Of a DNA stretch of 64,000 nucleotides, positions 37,701 through 47,472 are shown one piece after another (the first letter of the stretch is position 1; every line of letters begins with the position of its first letter). The translations under genes and the position numbers were made by a program. Below the pieces are notes generated by a model. It had not been told where the DNA came from, did no database searches, and worked only from the letters and a program-made list of their open reading frames with translations. The stretch is from the NCBI GenBank assembly GCA_004335835.1, contig RWJK01001388.1:45831-109830 (forward strand), read 5' to 3'. Source of the stretch: Scenedesmus sp. ARA3. Its lineage: Eukaryota; Chlorophyta; Chlorophyceae; Sphaeropleales; Scenedesmaceae.

Positions 37701-38179
37701 TCTTGACTTCAGTCAGCAGGCCAATGCGCTTGCCGCTATGCTGTGCCATGCTGCCGCTGACTGAACAGGCCGATGCTGTGCAAGGCTGTGCAAAGCTGAA
37801 GCAGCCATTGCACTCACCATCATGGGGATCTTGCTGTTACTTAGCATGCTGATCCTCTTGCCGCTACGCTGTGCAAGGCTGCGCAAGGCTGTGCAATGCT
37901 GTGCAATGCTGATGCAATCGTTGTGCTCACCATGATGATTGTCTTGCCTGACATGTCGCATGCCACTGTTTGTAACATGCTGCTTTGTTATGCATCCTCA
38001 TTGAAGCAACACGCTGACTGTGACGGCCGTCTTGCTGATCCTCTTGCCGCTATGCTGTACCATGCTGTGCAAGGCTGTGCAATATGCTGATGCAATCGCT
38101 GTGCTCACCACGATGATTGTCTTGCCTGACATGTCAGGGGAGCTGCCGCTGCTCTTCATGGACACTAGCCGCTTCATCT

Positions 38180-38221
<42 letters not shown>

Positions 38222-39122
38222 CAGCAAACATCAGTCACGTGTAGTCCCTCGTGTCGAGCTGGGCGCCCCCATGCAGCAGTGCCAGCCCCATTGGTAGTCC
38301 CTTCTGCAATGCTGCACACCCCAAGCCCCTGAAACCTGGCTGGCAGCCAGCTTGCTGCTGCCCTGCTGTTGACAAACGCTCGTGCCAACTCGCCCAGCAC
38401 GCTGCTCCTGCTTGTGTAACACTTCCCTGCCCATGTCAGGTGAGCACCACGAGCCATCCCACAAACAAGCATGTGTGTGAGTGCACTGCCACATCTGTCT
38501 GACAGAATGCACCCATCTTGCTCATGCGCAGCAGCAGCAGCAGCAGCTGCAGCAACCCACCGCTCCTGTTGCGCCCGTGGCTGTCTTGGCGATGCCCTTG
38601 CTCACTGCCTTGAGCAGGCCTCCCCCGGCCATGTGCAGCGGCAGCACCAGCCTCTTCTCACTCATGGGGCTCTTGATCCAGTCAGCCAGGTGGTACGCCA
38701 CCTGCAGGCAGCAGATCAAGAATAAGAGAATAATTGCGGACAAAGGACATGCTTGGTGAGCAAGCCACAGCAACATGTGCAGCGGCAGCACCAGCTTCTT
38801 CTCCTGCATGGGGTTCTTAACCAGTCCGCACGATGGTACACCACCTGCAGCGGTATATTTTAGATATGTGTGGCGTTTAGTATCAAGCCGTAAGAATGTG
38901 CAGCGGCAGCTGAATCTCCTGCATGGGGCAGCTGGTCCATTCACAAGCTCCCTTGATCGGGTGTGCCGGCTTCCAACTGAGGTCTCACAGCTGCCATAGC
39001 TTCTCCATTTCCTGTTCACTAGTGGCAGGATCCATCTGTCACTCAAGACACTATTATTACACACTGCAAACACCACCAAAACATAGTGTAATGGCGAAAC
39101 CCAGGATCGAACTGGGGACCTG

Positions 39123-39158
<36 letters not shown>

Positions 39159-41190
39159 TTCGCCCTGAACTTCACAGCAGAGGAGTGTGAATTCGGGTGC
39201 CATGCTGCTCCACTCACCAGGGACTGGCTGATTGTTTGCTGCATGACAGTGGTGTCACCGCAGCAGTTGAAGTCCCTGCAGCGCTTGAAAAAAACAGCAC
39301 CCCGGCGCGCCTCGCTGCATTTGCCACCCTGTGACGGACCACTCTCTTGCCACCCCTGTGCACACTGTGCAACCCCTCTTCTCCCACCCACCACACAAGT
39401 GCCGCACCTTCTCTCCGCCTGTTGCCGGGTCACTTCAAATGGCCTTCAGACTACCACAACACGACAAGCCACACGCATGCAGCACAGCGACTGCAACACA
39501 CCAGCGCAACACTTCCTTCACACACTAGTGTGCAGCCGGCAACTGCGCCGCCAAGCAGGGCTACAACTGAGCAGGTTTGGTCTTTAACAAAGCCCTCACC
39601 GTCTCCCCCCCAGTGGCTGGGTTGCCCTCGATGGCCTCCTCACTGAAGAACACCTCCGCAGTGCCCAGCAGCAAGTTCTACTCAGAAACAAGCCACACAC
39701 ATGCGGCACAGCCGCAACAACGCACCGGGGCAAACATGTTGCTCTTAGGAGACAAAACATTTGTCGTTCTAGGTATCGAAGTTGACGCTACGCCAAGCGC
39801 GCCAACACCTGCCAGCATGACGAGTAAAAACCACATCGGCCCGCACCTTCTCCCCGCCTGTTGCCGGGTCGCTCTCAATGGCCTCCTCACTGAAGAACAG
39901 CTCAGCAGTGCCCAGCAGGTCGTCCGTGGGGCACAGCCGGTCGTAGTCGTACACCTGCACAACGCAATTCAGAAATAACAATAACAAAATGACAATGATA
40001 ACGTCGTGTTTGAAGACAATTGTCGACACAGATTTCATGCACACAGAGAGCAGAGACAACAAGCATAGTGCTTGTGGGGCGCAGCCAGTCGGTTGATGCT
40101 GCGGGGGCTGCAGGCATGCATTTGCGATGCCGAGGTGTTCCCTGCAGCCGCTGAAAGGCACGCACAATGCATGCAAAAGTATATTGAGCAGCAGCAGCCA
40201 GCAAGGTGTACTTCTGGCCCAGCCGCAGCCATAGTTATACAGCTCGATGACTCACATCCGAAACTACAAACAAATCCCACAACAACAGTGAATCCAATCT
40301 CTGCGCCGCGCCGCACCTTGATGGAGAGCTTCTGCTGCTGGAAGTCATCCACCACCATGAAGAACTCCTGGTTGAACACCGGGTTGTTGCTGCTCTTGAC
40401 CGTCTTGCTGCGCTGCACGCGGCCCTCGCGGATCTGCATACAGCACATTTGTCACAGGCAATGTGGCCGTCAAATGACACTTGTTAGTCGACACCAAGTA
40501 AATGCTGCTCTTGACCGTCTTGCTGCGCTGCACGCGGCCCTCGCGGATCTGGAAACACATTATAAAAATTGTTGTGACAGTTTGTGTGACAGAGGTGAAG
40601 CGTGATATGGGGTGCAGGCATGTCAGATCAGCAGGTGATGCAGGGTGTGACCAGCTGCGATTGAAAGGAAGGAAACAGGAAAGGTGGCTGCAAGGTTGCA
40701 TCAGCCGCTGCAGGGCGTGCAGAAACGCTAGCGCTTCCACACCACCGACAGCTACGCAGGATCATATGCACCACAGGGATGCTTGGTGGCCGCATCAGCA
40801 GTGATGCACAAGCCCTTGCTGCCGTTGCATTTGCTTTCTGCTGTTGAAGTTGCTTGCTGCTGTTGCATATGCTTCGCACGCGCAGTGCGTACTTGTTCAC
40901 CAGCACCACACAAAATGCATTCTATTCTTCGTTGTTTACTGCACCCTCAGCCTGATCTGCAGGAACTGCACCTCCACACACGCACCTCAAACACCACGTA
41001 GGGGTCGCCCTTGGTCAGCAGGTCTGTGGTTTTGAGGTTTTCAATCTTGGTCAACGTCACTTTGACCATGCCCTGCGGCTCCGGGGGCACCCCAAAGTTG
41101 GTCATCAGCGGCACACTCACACTGTTGGGGTACAGCAGCACGTCCTTGAGCACCATCTGCACTCATTAAAGCAGCAGTGACATGCAGCAG

Positions 41191-41237
<47 letters not shown>

Positions 41238-41327
41238 ACAGTTCGTCATCAGCGGCACGCTCACACTGTTGGGGTACAGCAGCACGTCCTTGAGCACCAT
41301 CTGCACTCATTGAAGCAGCAGTGACAT

Positions 41328-41371
<44 letters not shown>

Positions 41372-42595
41372 AACTGTTCGTCATCAGCGGCACGCTCACA
41401 CTGTTGGGGTACAGCAGCACGTCCTTGAGCACCATCTGCAACAGATAACAACAAACACGCGGATCAGCAGCATCAGCAGCAACAGTTGGTCAAGAGCGCC
41501 ATCTGCGGTACAACAGCAAAACAACAAGTGCAGCAGCAGCAGCAGCAGCAGCGTCCCGAGCAGCCTGCACTGAAGCCATACTACCTGTCAAAGACGAAGC
41601 CACACCGTGTGTTGGCCAAACATCGGGGGCTTTGGGCAGGCATCTATAGCAGCAACACCCTCAGTGCAGCAAGTGCTGCTCACACCGAGCGCCCAGTCCA
41701 CCGCCGGCTTCTAAGCACAACACAGCAGCACGCACACAAGCACGCAGAGAGCCACACACACGCAGCCGCAGGGCTGCCGCCGCTGCTGCTGCTGCTCACC
41801 CCAATCGCCCAGTCCACCACACGCTTACTCATGGCAGCTGCTCAGCACCACATACACAACACACAGCCCCTAGCTACAACTGTGCTGACTGACTTTTGCC
41901 TGTCTGCCCAGCTCACCCCAATGGCCCAGTCCACGGCCTGCTTCACTCCCGGCAGCGCCATCATGTCGGGGCCGTTGAACAGGCGCAGGCTGTAGTCCAG
42001 GTGCATCGGCTGCAGCAGGCTCAGCGTGGCGCCGCCTGCAAATGCACACAAAACAGACAGTGTTCAGGCGAGCAGGCGGCAATGTGAGCAGGCCAAGCAC
42101 AAAGGGCGCAGGCTGTAGTCCAGGTGCATCGGCTGCAGCAGGCTCAGCGTGGCGCCGCCTGCGGACACACAAGACAGTGTTGTGTTTGGAAAGGCCAGCA
42201 GGCGGCAATGTGGGCTGGTCAAGTGCAACAGAAAGGGAGAACATGTGGTATGCCCTGTGCTGCGCTCCCCGGTGCCATGCTGCGCTGTGCTGCAAGTCCC
42301 TGCATAAACTCTGTTCAATCAAATTGATTGAACTCAAACCCACCGATGCAGGGTATGGTGTCCACCATGTTGGGCACCACGTGCTCCCCTGTGTTGTGCT
42401 GCGCTGTGCTGTAGTGTCCTACCTAAACATCAAAATTGTGATATGAAAACAAAAACCACGACTCACCGATGCAGGGTATGGTGTCCACCATGTTGAGCAC
42501 CACGCGTGCCAGGGCCTTGTACTGGATGTGGCTGATGTGCACGGGGATGACCACGCGCGCAGGGCCCAGCTTCAGGTACACCTGCACATCAAACT

Positions 42596-42634
<39 letters not shown>

Positions 42635-42977
42635 GCGGCGGCAGCATGGCATGAGCTGGTGTTGGTCTGCACATGCTTCGGCTACTCGAGCAGAGCACAA
42701 CATGTGTCTGCACACAGATAGCTAGGCCTGCGGGTGACCACTCGTTGCTGACCCTGATGAGCGGCATCAAACTGCGCCTTGCAATTGCAGCACTTGAAAA
42801 AGGAAGCTACAACGCACGGGCATGTGACCGCCAGCACTGCAAACAACCTAGGCTCACCACTGCGTTGCTGCCCCAGATGAGGGGCATCTCCATGATGCAG
42901 GTGTCTTCCGCTGTGCTGTACACCTTCATGCCCGCCACACGCACAGGGTGCTCGCCCAGCGTGAAGTACTTGTCTGC

Positions 42978-43076
<99 letters not shown>

Positions 43077-44817
43077 GACGACAATGTCAGGAACATAGAG
43101 CGGCCAGAGCCCCTGTAGCCGGCGCACTGGAAAAGCAATGGCTAATGACAGGCAATCGTCATGCTGGTTCTGCTGTGCTGCACAACAAGTTGCGGCACTA
43201 ATGGCAGACCTTGTCATGTGCACAGCACGAACCATGGTGCAACGTGTTGTTACATTGTCAGGTTTGTTACTTTGTCATGTTACATTGTTATTTTCTCACC
43301 TGCGATGTGTGGATCCAGGTGGTCCGCGTCCATGATGCTGTATGGCCCCAGTGTGATGTCATCAATCAGCGACAGCACTCCAGGGATCTGCAGATAAAAA
43401 CAATTTGTACAAAGACGGATTAAGCAGCAGTACAGGGAGAGCAAAAGCATGGCAGAGGTGATAGTGAATACGAGGCAGCAGTGCTGCGCAAGGCAGCCGA
43501 TGTTCCAATTACGAGCTGTCGTGCAAGGTGAACAGGCTTCCACATAAGCAATGTTCCTGCAGAAGTAGACGCCCGTGATGCAGCACAACGCTTTTGAACG
43601 TTCTACAGCTGCAACATTTTTCACAGCTGCGGCTGCGGTGCAGCTGCGGATGCGGTGCAGTACATGATGAGCAAGCGCTGCTGTCTTTGCCTGCCTGCTT
43701 GCTGCGCTGTGCGGAGCAGTGTGTAAACCCTCACCGCGTTCAGGTTCTGCTGCACGATGGGTTTGACCGCTTTGGCCACCTCCAGCAGAATCGCTGATGT
43801 CAGCTTGGGCCACAGCAGCCGAATCATGCGGTTGATCATCACCCACTGCAGCAAAACGGTAGACAAACAACAAGACATCAGCATGTGTGATTCAAGCATT
43901 GCATTAGCTTGGGCAACGGCAGCCGAATCATGCAGTTGGTCATCGGCTGCAGCAGCAAACACCATGGCAGACACCAGCACCGGCATTTCAGGATGCACGG
44001 CGTCAGCTGAAAGCATCAGCACAAGCCTGTGCAAGCAACGTAGGGTGCATGGGCATGCGCTGAACAGCATGCTTTCATGACAGCTTTTTTAACAACCACC
44101 TGCTGACCTGCTCGCGCATGCTGCACTGCATATGAGCCTGCAACCATGTGGAACTAGTGCTGCTGCTGCTTTCAGGGCAGGTGCTGTGAGCAACTTTGAT
44201 TGATCAGTTGTCTTGCAATCCTGGCCACAGGCACACGTTTCCTGACATGGCCAGCTGTGCGGCTGACTCAGAAGGCCAGCACCCGCGGCTGCTGCTATCT
44301 GAAACTTGTCCTGCAAGTGTTTCGAGTCTAGCAGCATCCTTCAAGTGTCCTGCAAGCCTGGAGATACCACGGGTGGGCAACAGCAGTGCCTAGCTGTCAA
44401 GCTGACAAGCAGCAGCACCAACTCACTCTGTCGTAGTCAGGCCAGAAGGTCCACTCAGGGGTGAGTGGGATCATGCCGCGCATCTCATCTGTCACATTGG
44501 CACACGCTGGCGTTCGGATGTTGTCATTCTTGTCTGCTGCTTCTGTGATGAAGTTAAAATCCTTGGGGCGGTCACCAGAGAAGACAGCGCTGCCAATCTG
44601 TGGTGGGTGAGTTGCAGTGTCAGTTGCAGTAGCATGAGCATAACTTAAGACACGTGAAATGCGTCCGGTGCTGATGTCTGAAAGCGTTGAGCCCGTTGCT
44701 GCACTGCTGCTGCTGCCTGGTGGTACAGTCACCAGCTTGTCAGCTGCTGTTGCCACGACTCACCCCCACGCCGGCTAAAGCCCCTAGTCCAGCTCCGATA
44801 AGCGGTCCAAACACCAT
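34313..44817 (-). CDS. Extended-synaptotagmin-like lipid transfer protein (SMP + two C2 domains)
   Basis: Expected to tether ER to plasma membrane (or another membrane) and move lipids. Eighteen exons: 44817-44764, 44597-44427, 43845-43735, 43387-43300, 42973-42858, 42593-42467, 42035-41917, 41156-40986, 40433-40317, 39954-39847, 38701-38561, 38177-38109, 37542-37269, 36927-36764, 36206-36082, 35667-35518, 35128-34966, 34477-34313 (2433 nt, 810 residues, all phases agree). A short glycine-zipper hydrophobic N-terminus (MVFGPLIGAGLGALAGVG) probably anchors it. The SMP domain follows (PEWTFWPDYDR, INRMIRLLWPKL, then VRVAGMKVY, VVIPVHISHIQY). C2A has acidic calcium loops (TKGDPYVVFE; DYDRLCPTDD). 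An Ala/Glu/Lys coiled-coil linker then leads to C2B, which ends KLSWSNCHVEQYMD. C2B lacks the loop aspartates (NPDAYVEM; VKNKTGIL). Plant relatives are SYT/NTMC2 proteins. Confidence 0.9.
34850..35445 (-). repeat. Donor-edge copies of C2B exons 16 and 17
   Basis: Fragment 35445-35379 repeats the end of exon 16 (real end 35518; TNPDAYMEMLVVAYD-like). Fragment 34893-34850 repeats part of exon 17 (real end 34966; NKTGILNATL-like, decayed). Both lie downstream of their source exons in the transcript. Confidence 0.7.
36206..36680 (-). repeat. Four tandem copies of exon 15 acceptor edge
   Basis: Upstream of the real exon start (36206), copies begin at about 36331, 36456, 36579 and 36680, spaced 125, 125, 123 and about 100 bp. 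Each has the acceptor side and the coding start PVGMMHITLQYMPFE or a decayed form, and each is joined to a CAG-containing intron piece. The two nearest copies are almost identical, so they are recent. Confidence 0.93.
37019..37170 (-). repeat. Two copies of exon 14 acceptor edge
   Basis: Fragments 37170-37119 (EAKRRKALINEQREAED) and 37050-37019 (EGKRREALTK) repeat the start of exon 14 (36927; EVKRRKALTKEQREAED). Both come before the real exon in the transcript and lack donors. Confidence 0.88.
37818..37957 (-). repeat. Two copies of exon 12 donor edge
   Basis: Fragments 37957-37931 and about 37836-37818 repeat the end of exon 12 (DMSGKTIIV, donor gtgagc; real end 38109), in a wider repeat of the surrounding intron (ctgtgcaaggctgtgcaa motifs). 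Confidence 0.75.
38180..38220. repeat. CAG microsatellite at exon 12 acceptor
   Basis: About thirteen CAG units (CTG on the transcript) directly upstream of the acceptor of exon 12. Confidence 0.9.
38773..38937 (-). repeat. Two copies of exon 11 acceptor edge
   Basis: Fragments 38843-38773 and 38937-38894 repeat the start of exon 11 (real start 38701; VAYHLADWIKSP, then LVLPLHM). They are decayed and frameshifted and lie upstream in the transcript. Confidence 0.85.
39092..39164 (-). tRNA. tRNA-Phe (GAA anticodon), nested in an intron
   Basis: 73 nt with no intron. Acceptor stem GGCGAAA/TTTCGCC with discriminator A; D stem GCTC/GAGC; anticodon loop CTGAAGA; T arm CCCAG TTCGATC CTGGG. No CCA is encoded. 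The top pair of the anticodon stem (T with C) is a mismatch, while the next pair is C-G where other eukaryotes usually have T-A. A TTTT stretch follows about ten bases downstream, a pol III terminator. It lies within intron 10 of the synaptotagmin-like gene on the same strand. Confidence 0.95.
39408..39674 (-). repeat. Two copies of exon 10 donor edge
   Basis: Fragment 39674-39600 codes LLLGTAEVFFSEEAIEG with its own gtgagg donor. Fragment 39444-39408 is shorter and decayed. The source is exon 10 (real end 39847), upstream in the transcript. Confidence 0.88.
40504..40548 (-). repeat. Copy of exon 9 acceptor edge
   Basis: Repeats the start of exon 9 (IREGRVQRSKTVKSS; real start 40433) with no change in about 45 bp, then diverges. 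It lies upstream of the real exon. Confidence 0.9.
41242..41435 (-). repeat. Two copies of exon 8 acceptor edge (start of C2A)
   Basis: Fragments 41300-41242 and 41435-41374 repeat MVLKDVLLYPNSVSVPLMT almost exactly (real start 41156) and are joined to CAG runs. Spacing is about 135-145 bp. Confidence 0.93.
41684..42380 (-). repeat. Copies of exon 6 and exon 7 edges
   Basis: Donor-edge copies of exon 7 (VDWAIG) lie at 41828-41800 and 41710-41684, downstream of the real end 41917. An acceptor-edge copy (GATLSLLQPMHLDYSLR) lies at 42158-42105, upstream of the real start 42035. A donor-edge copy of exon 6 (NMVDTIPCIG) lies at 42380-42344. Confidence 0.88.
42594..42635. repeat. CAG microsatellite at exon 6 acceptor
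   Basis: About thirteen CAG units (CTG in the transcript) directly upstream of the acceptor of exon 6. Confidence 0.92.
42980..43075. repeat. Pure (AGC)32 microsatellite before exon 5 acceptor
   Basis: The longest triplet run in the window with (TGC)30 at 21661. On the transcript it reads CTG and ends at the ccgcag acceptor of exon 5 (42973). Confidence 0.97.
43905..43946 (-). repeat. Copy of exon 3 acceptor edge
   Basis: Decayed repeat of the start of exon 3 (PMTNCMIRLPLPKL-like, compared with MINRMIRLLWPKL at 43845). It has its own ctgcag acceptor and lies upstream in the transcript. Confidence 0.8.
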
Positions 44818-45280
44818 TGCGACCGAATGAGGTGAAATAGATGGCAGGCTAAGGCGCACGAGGTGACCCTAGGAAGCAAGGCAAACTCGGACACGCCTCA
44901 GGACGGTCGCACGCTACAGTCTCCTGCTCGCTCAAAAGCTATTACACGTTTAAGACGTGGAACGGCTTATGATCACCATAAGGACAGTTGACACACTTGC
45001 CTGGGCATGCAATCACGCCCGGCGTTCCTAGGAATCAACTGGTGCAAATACACAGCAACAACACGTCTAAGAATCCACGCTAGTATCAGGGCTTATGACG
45101 AGGGTAAGTGTTACTGCCTGGGGCTTTAAGGTGCGACTTGCTTGACTTGCTCCTTTGCCCATCGCATGCTGTTTTCGTTGCCATCAAAGACCGTATCTTG
45201 TGTTCACCGGCTTCGGGGCTGCAGTTGTTCTGGTGACAGCTGTTCAGCACACAGCAGCGCGCCAACGCACCAACGCCAGT
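44818..45280. promoter_or_regulatory. 463-bp bidirectional promoter region
   Basis: Separates the start codons of the synaptotagmin-like gene (minus) and the sterol isomerase (plus). No other gene fits. I see no TATA box or repeated motif that would mark a shared control site. Confidence 0.5.
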
Positions 45281-47472
45281 ATGGCCGCATACGTGCATCC
45301 TTACTACCCGCTGGGCTTGGAATTGCCAGGGGTACAGCCTCTGGTGATGCCTTTTGAGAAAATCTTGGCAGTCTTCTTCACAGCATGTGGCATGGCGCTG
45401 GCAGCTGGCTGGTACATGACAGGTGTGCTGCTGTCCTTGGCTTTGTGCAGACCTGCCTGTCTTTGGTTGCAAGCATGGCTAATACTAATTGGTTTACTCA
45501 GCAGTAGACCGAGGCTGTTTCACCTCTGGTGGCCCTACACCCTGAGAAGCTGCTGCTGCTGCGGTCGCTGCGCTGGTGCTGCTGTCCTGCAGGACGTGCC
45601 AAGTTCCTGTCTACTGGCGAGCGCAGCATGGCATGCTGGTTCCTGTGCTCAGGCCTTATTCATCTGTTTGTTGAAGGTGCGTAGGCGCAGCATCAGCAAC
45701 TCACTGAGGCATGCAGAGGCTGCTGCCAGCAGCAGCAGCATCCAAGGTAACAATGCATAGCAGTAGACAGCAACCTCGTTCTACCCTTGCAGGAACAACC
45801 ACACACAGTAGGCCAAGCTAGTGCCTGCAGATGTATGCCTCACACATCAAGGGTATCATCCAAGATTGCATGTGTCTGACGCCACCGCTACTCTGCTGCC
45901 GCACAGGCACTGTGGTGCTCAACAGCAAGTTCTACCAGGACACTTCTGGCAACATTCTCAACGAAATTTGTGAGTGGCCGTATCCGTGCTGCGGTAGGCT
46001 GATAGGTGTCTAGTGGCGGCAGTGCGCTGAGCAGCAGCGCCGCATGTCAAAACACGTCAGGCGCAGCAGCAGCAGCAGCAGCAGCAATCGCAGCAACATC
46101 ACCAGCAGCATCAGTGCCAGAGTGGCGCATTGCTGGGCATCCTGGCAGGCAGCTCTGCAGAGCAGCCAAGCAGCTGTCCAGGCTAGTGCTCACAGCAGCT
46201 TGGCACAACACCAGCCATATGTCAGTTCAGGTCTTGTGCTGCCAGAGGTTACCCATGCAGCTGCACAACACCTGCAGGAAAGCACCAAAGCGCAATGGTT
46301 CGGCATTGCCCTCCAGCCACCTCACAGCTGCTGACATCTCGTTGTAGGCAGCCATGCTGCATGTGCCGTGACGCGTCATTACACGCACAACACCCTCGTC
46401 CTCTGGCGCTGTGCGCTGCAACGAACTGACCCTCACCTCACCTGCTGCTGTCCTGCAGGGAAGGAGTACAGCAAGGCAGACAGCCGCTACGCCACGCGCG
46501 ACGACTTTGTCATCTCCATGGAGGCCGTGACTGCCTTCATTGAGGGCCCCGGCTGCCTGCTGATCGTGTGGGGGCTGCTCAAGGCCAAGCCCTGGCGCTA
46601 CACTGCGGTGCTGCTGGTGTCGCTGGGGCAGTTCTACGGAGATGTGCTGTACTTTGGGACCTGCCTGCATGGCGGTGAGCTGCAGCAGTTGCGCTTGGAG
46701 TGTTACTCCTACCACTTGCAATGCAGAGACCACGAAACGCTATCATGCATGGTGTCCCACACACACTTAGGCTGGCGCACTCATTGGCTCGTTCAGATGT
46801 GAGGTGGCTGCCCACCCACGTCTCGTCTTGCTGCTGCTGCCTGTTCCTGCAGGCATGTCCCGCCACACTCGCCCTGAGTTCATCTACTTCTGGTTCTACT
46901 TCATCATCGTGAACGGCGTGTGGCTGGTGGTGCCCATGGCATGCATGATCCACGCAGCCAAAAAGATCAACAACGCCATTGCAGGGTGAGGCGAGGGCAC
47001 GTGTTTGTCGCATATGTGTAGCAACCCTCAAAACACAGCACAGCTTGCATTGTGGTTGAACTGCTGCTGGTGGCAGCAATCCAAGGTGGTGTGCCAGCTG
47101 CCATAGTGTAGTGGAGGTGGTGCTTGATACAGGCAGAGTTGTGCACACTGTAGTACGTGCATGCCGATTCTGTTCTGCCAATCAATTCAGAGTCCTTCAT
47201 GCATCAATCAATTACGCGTTTTTCTAGCAAGAGGTGAACCCAGAGGAGGGAGCCACTCCCAAACCACCTTAGGTGATTCCTAACCAGTGAGGAACCACCA
47301 GTGAAGGAGTGGTGTTTCCTTCATGCATGCGCCGTGCAATTGCAGCTTGATAACAAGCAGCGTGCAAAAGCCCCTCCCCAAGTGCAAAGCAAAGACGATT
47401 GCCATGTGTTGCTGTTCTGTCTGGTGGTGTTTGCTTTTGTGCTGCAGGACTGGTGAGAAGAAGCACGCATGA
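45281..47472 (+). CDS. EBP: Sterol delta8-delta7 isomerase (EBP family)
   Basis: ER membrane enzyme that moves the sterol double bond from C8 to C7 (HYD1 in plants). Exons: 45281-45422, 45593-45676, 45907-45969, 46459-46674, 46853-46985, 47448-47472 (663 nt, 220 residues; all phases agree). Family blocks: HPYYPLGLELPG at the N-terminus; GRAKFLSTGERS, then GLIHLFVEG with the catalytic H71 and E75; LNEIWKEYSKADSRY; SMEAVTAFIEGP with E118; GQFYGDVLYFGT; and FIYFWFYFIIVNGVWLVVP. About four membrane segments. It ends with a lysine-rich GEKKHA, which could be an ER retrieval signal of the KKxx type shifted by one residue. The last exon codes only eight residues plus the stop. The ATG at 45281 fits the family start. 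Confidence 0.95.

Noticed and set aside
39155..39433. Possible extra exon of the lipid-transfer gene (SQSLVSGAAWHPNSH)
   Set aside because: Exons 10 and 11 join in phase without it, it matches no C2 element, and the tRNA gene begins inside it.
43076..43130. Possible exon reading RRLQGLWPLYVPDIVV between exons 4 and 5
   Set aside because: Phase of exon 4 (ends in G) joins exactly to exon 5 (starts AC). The candidate would break the frame or run into polyalanine.
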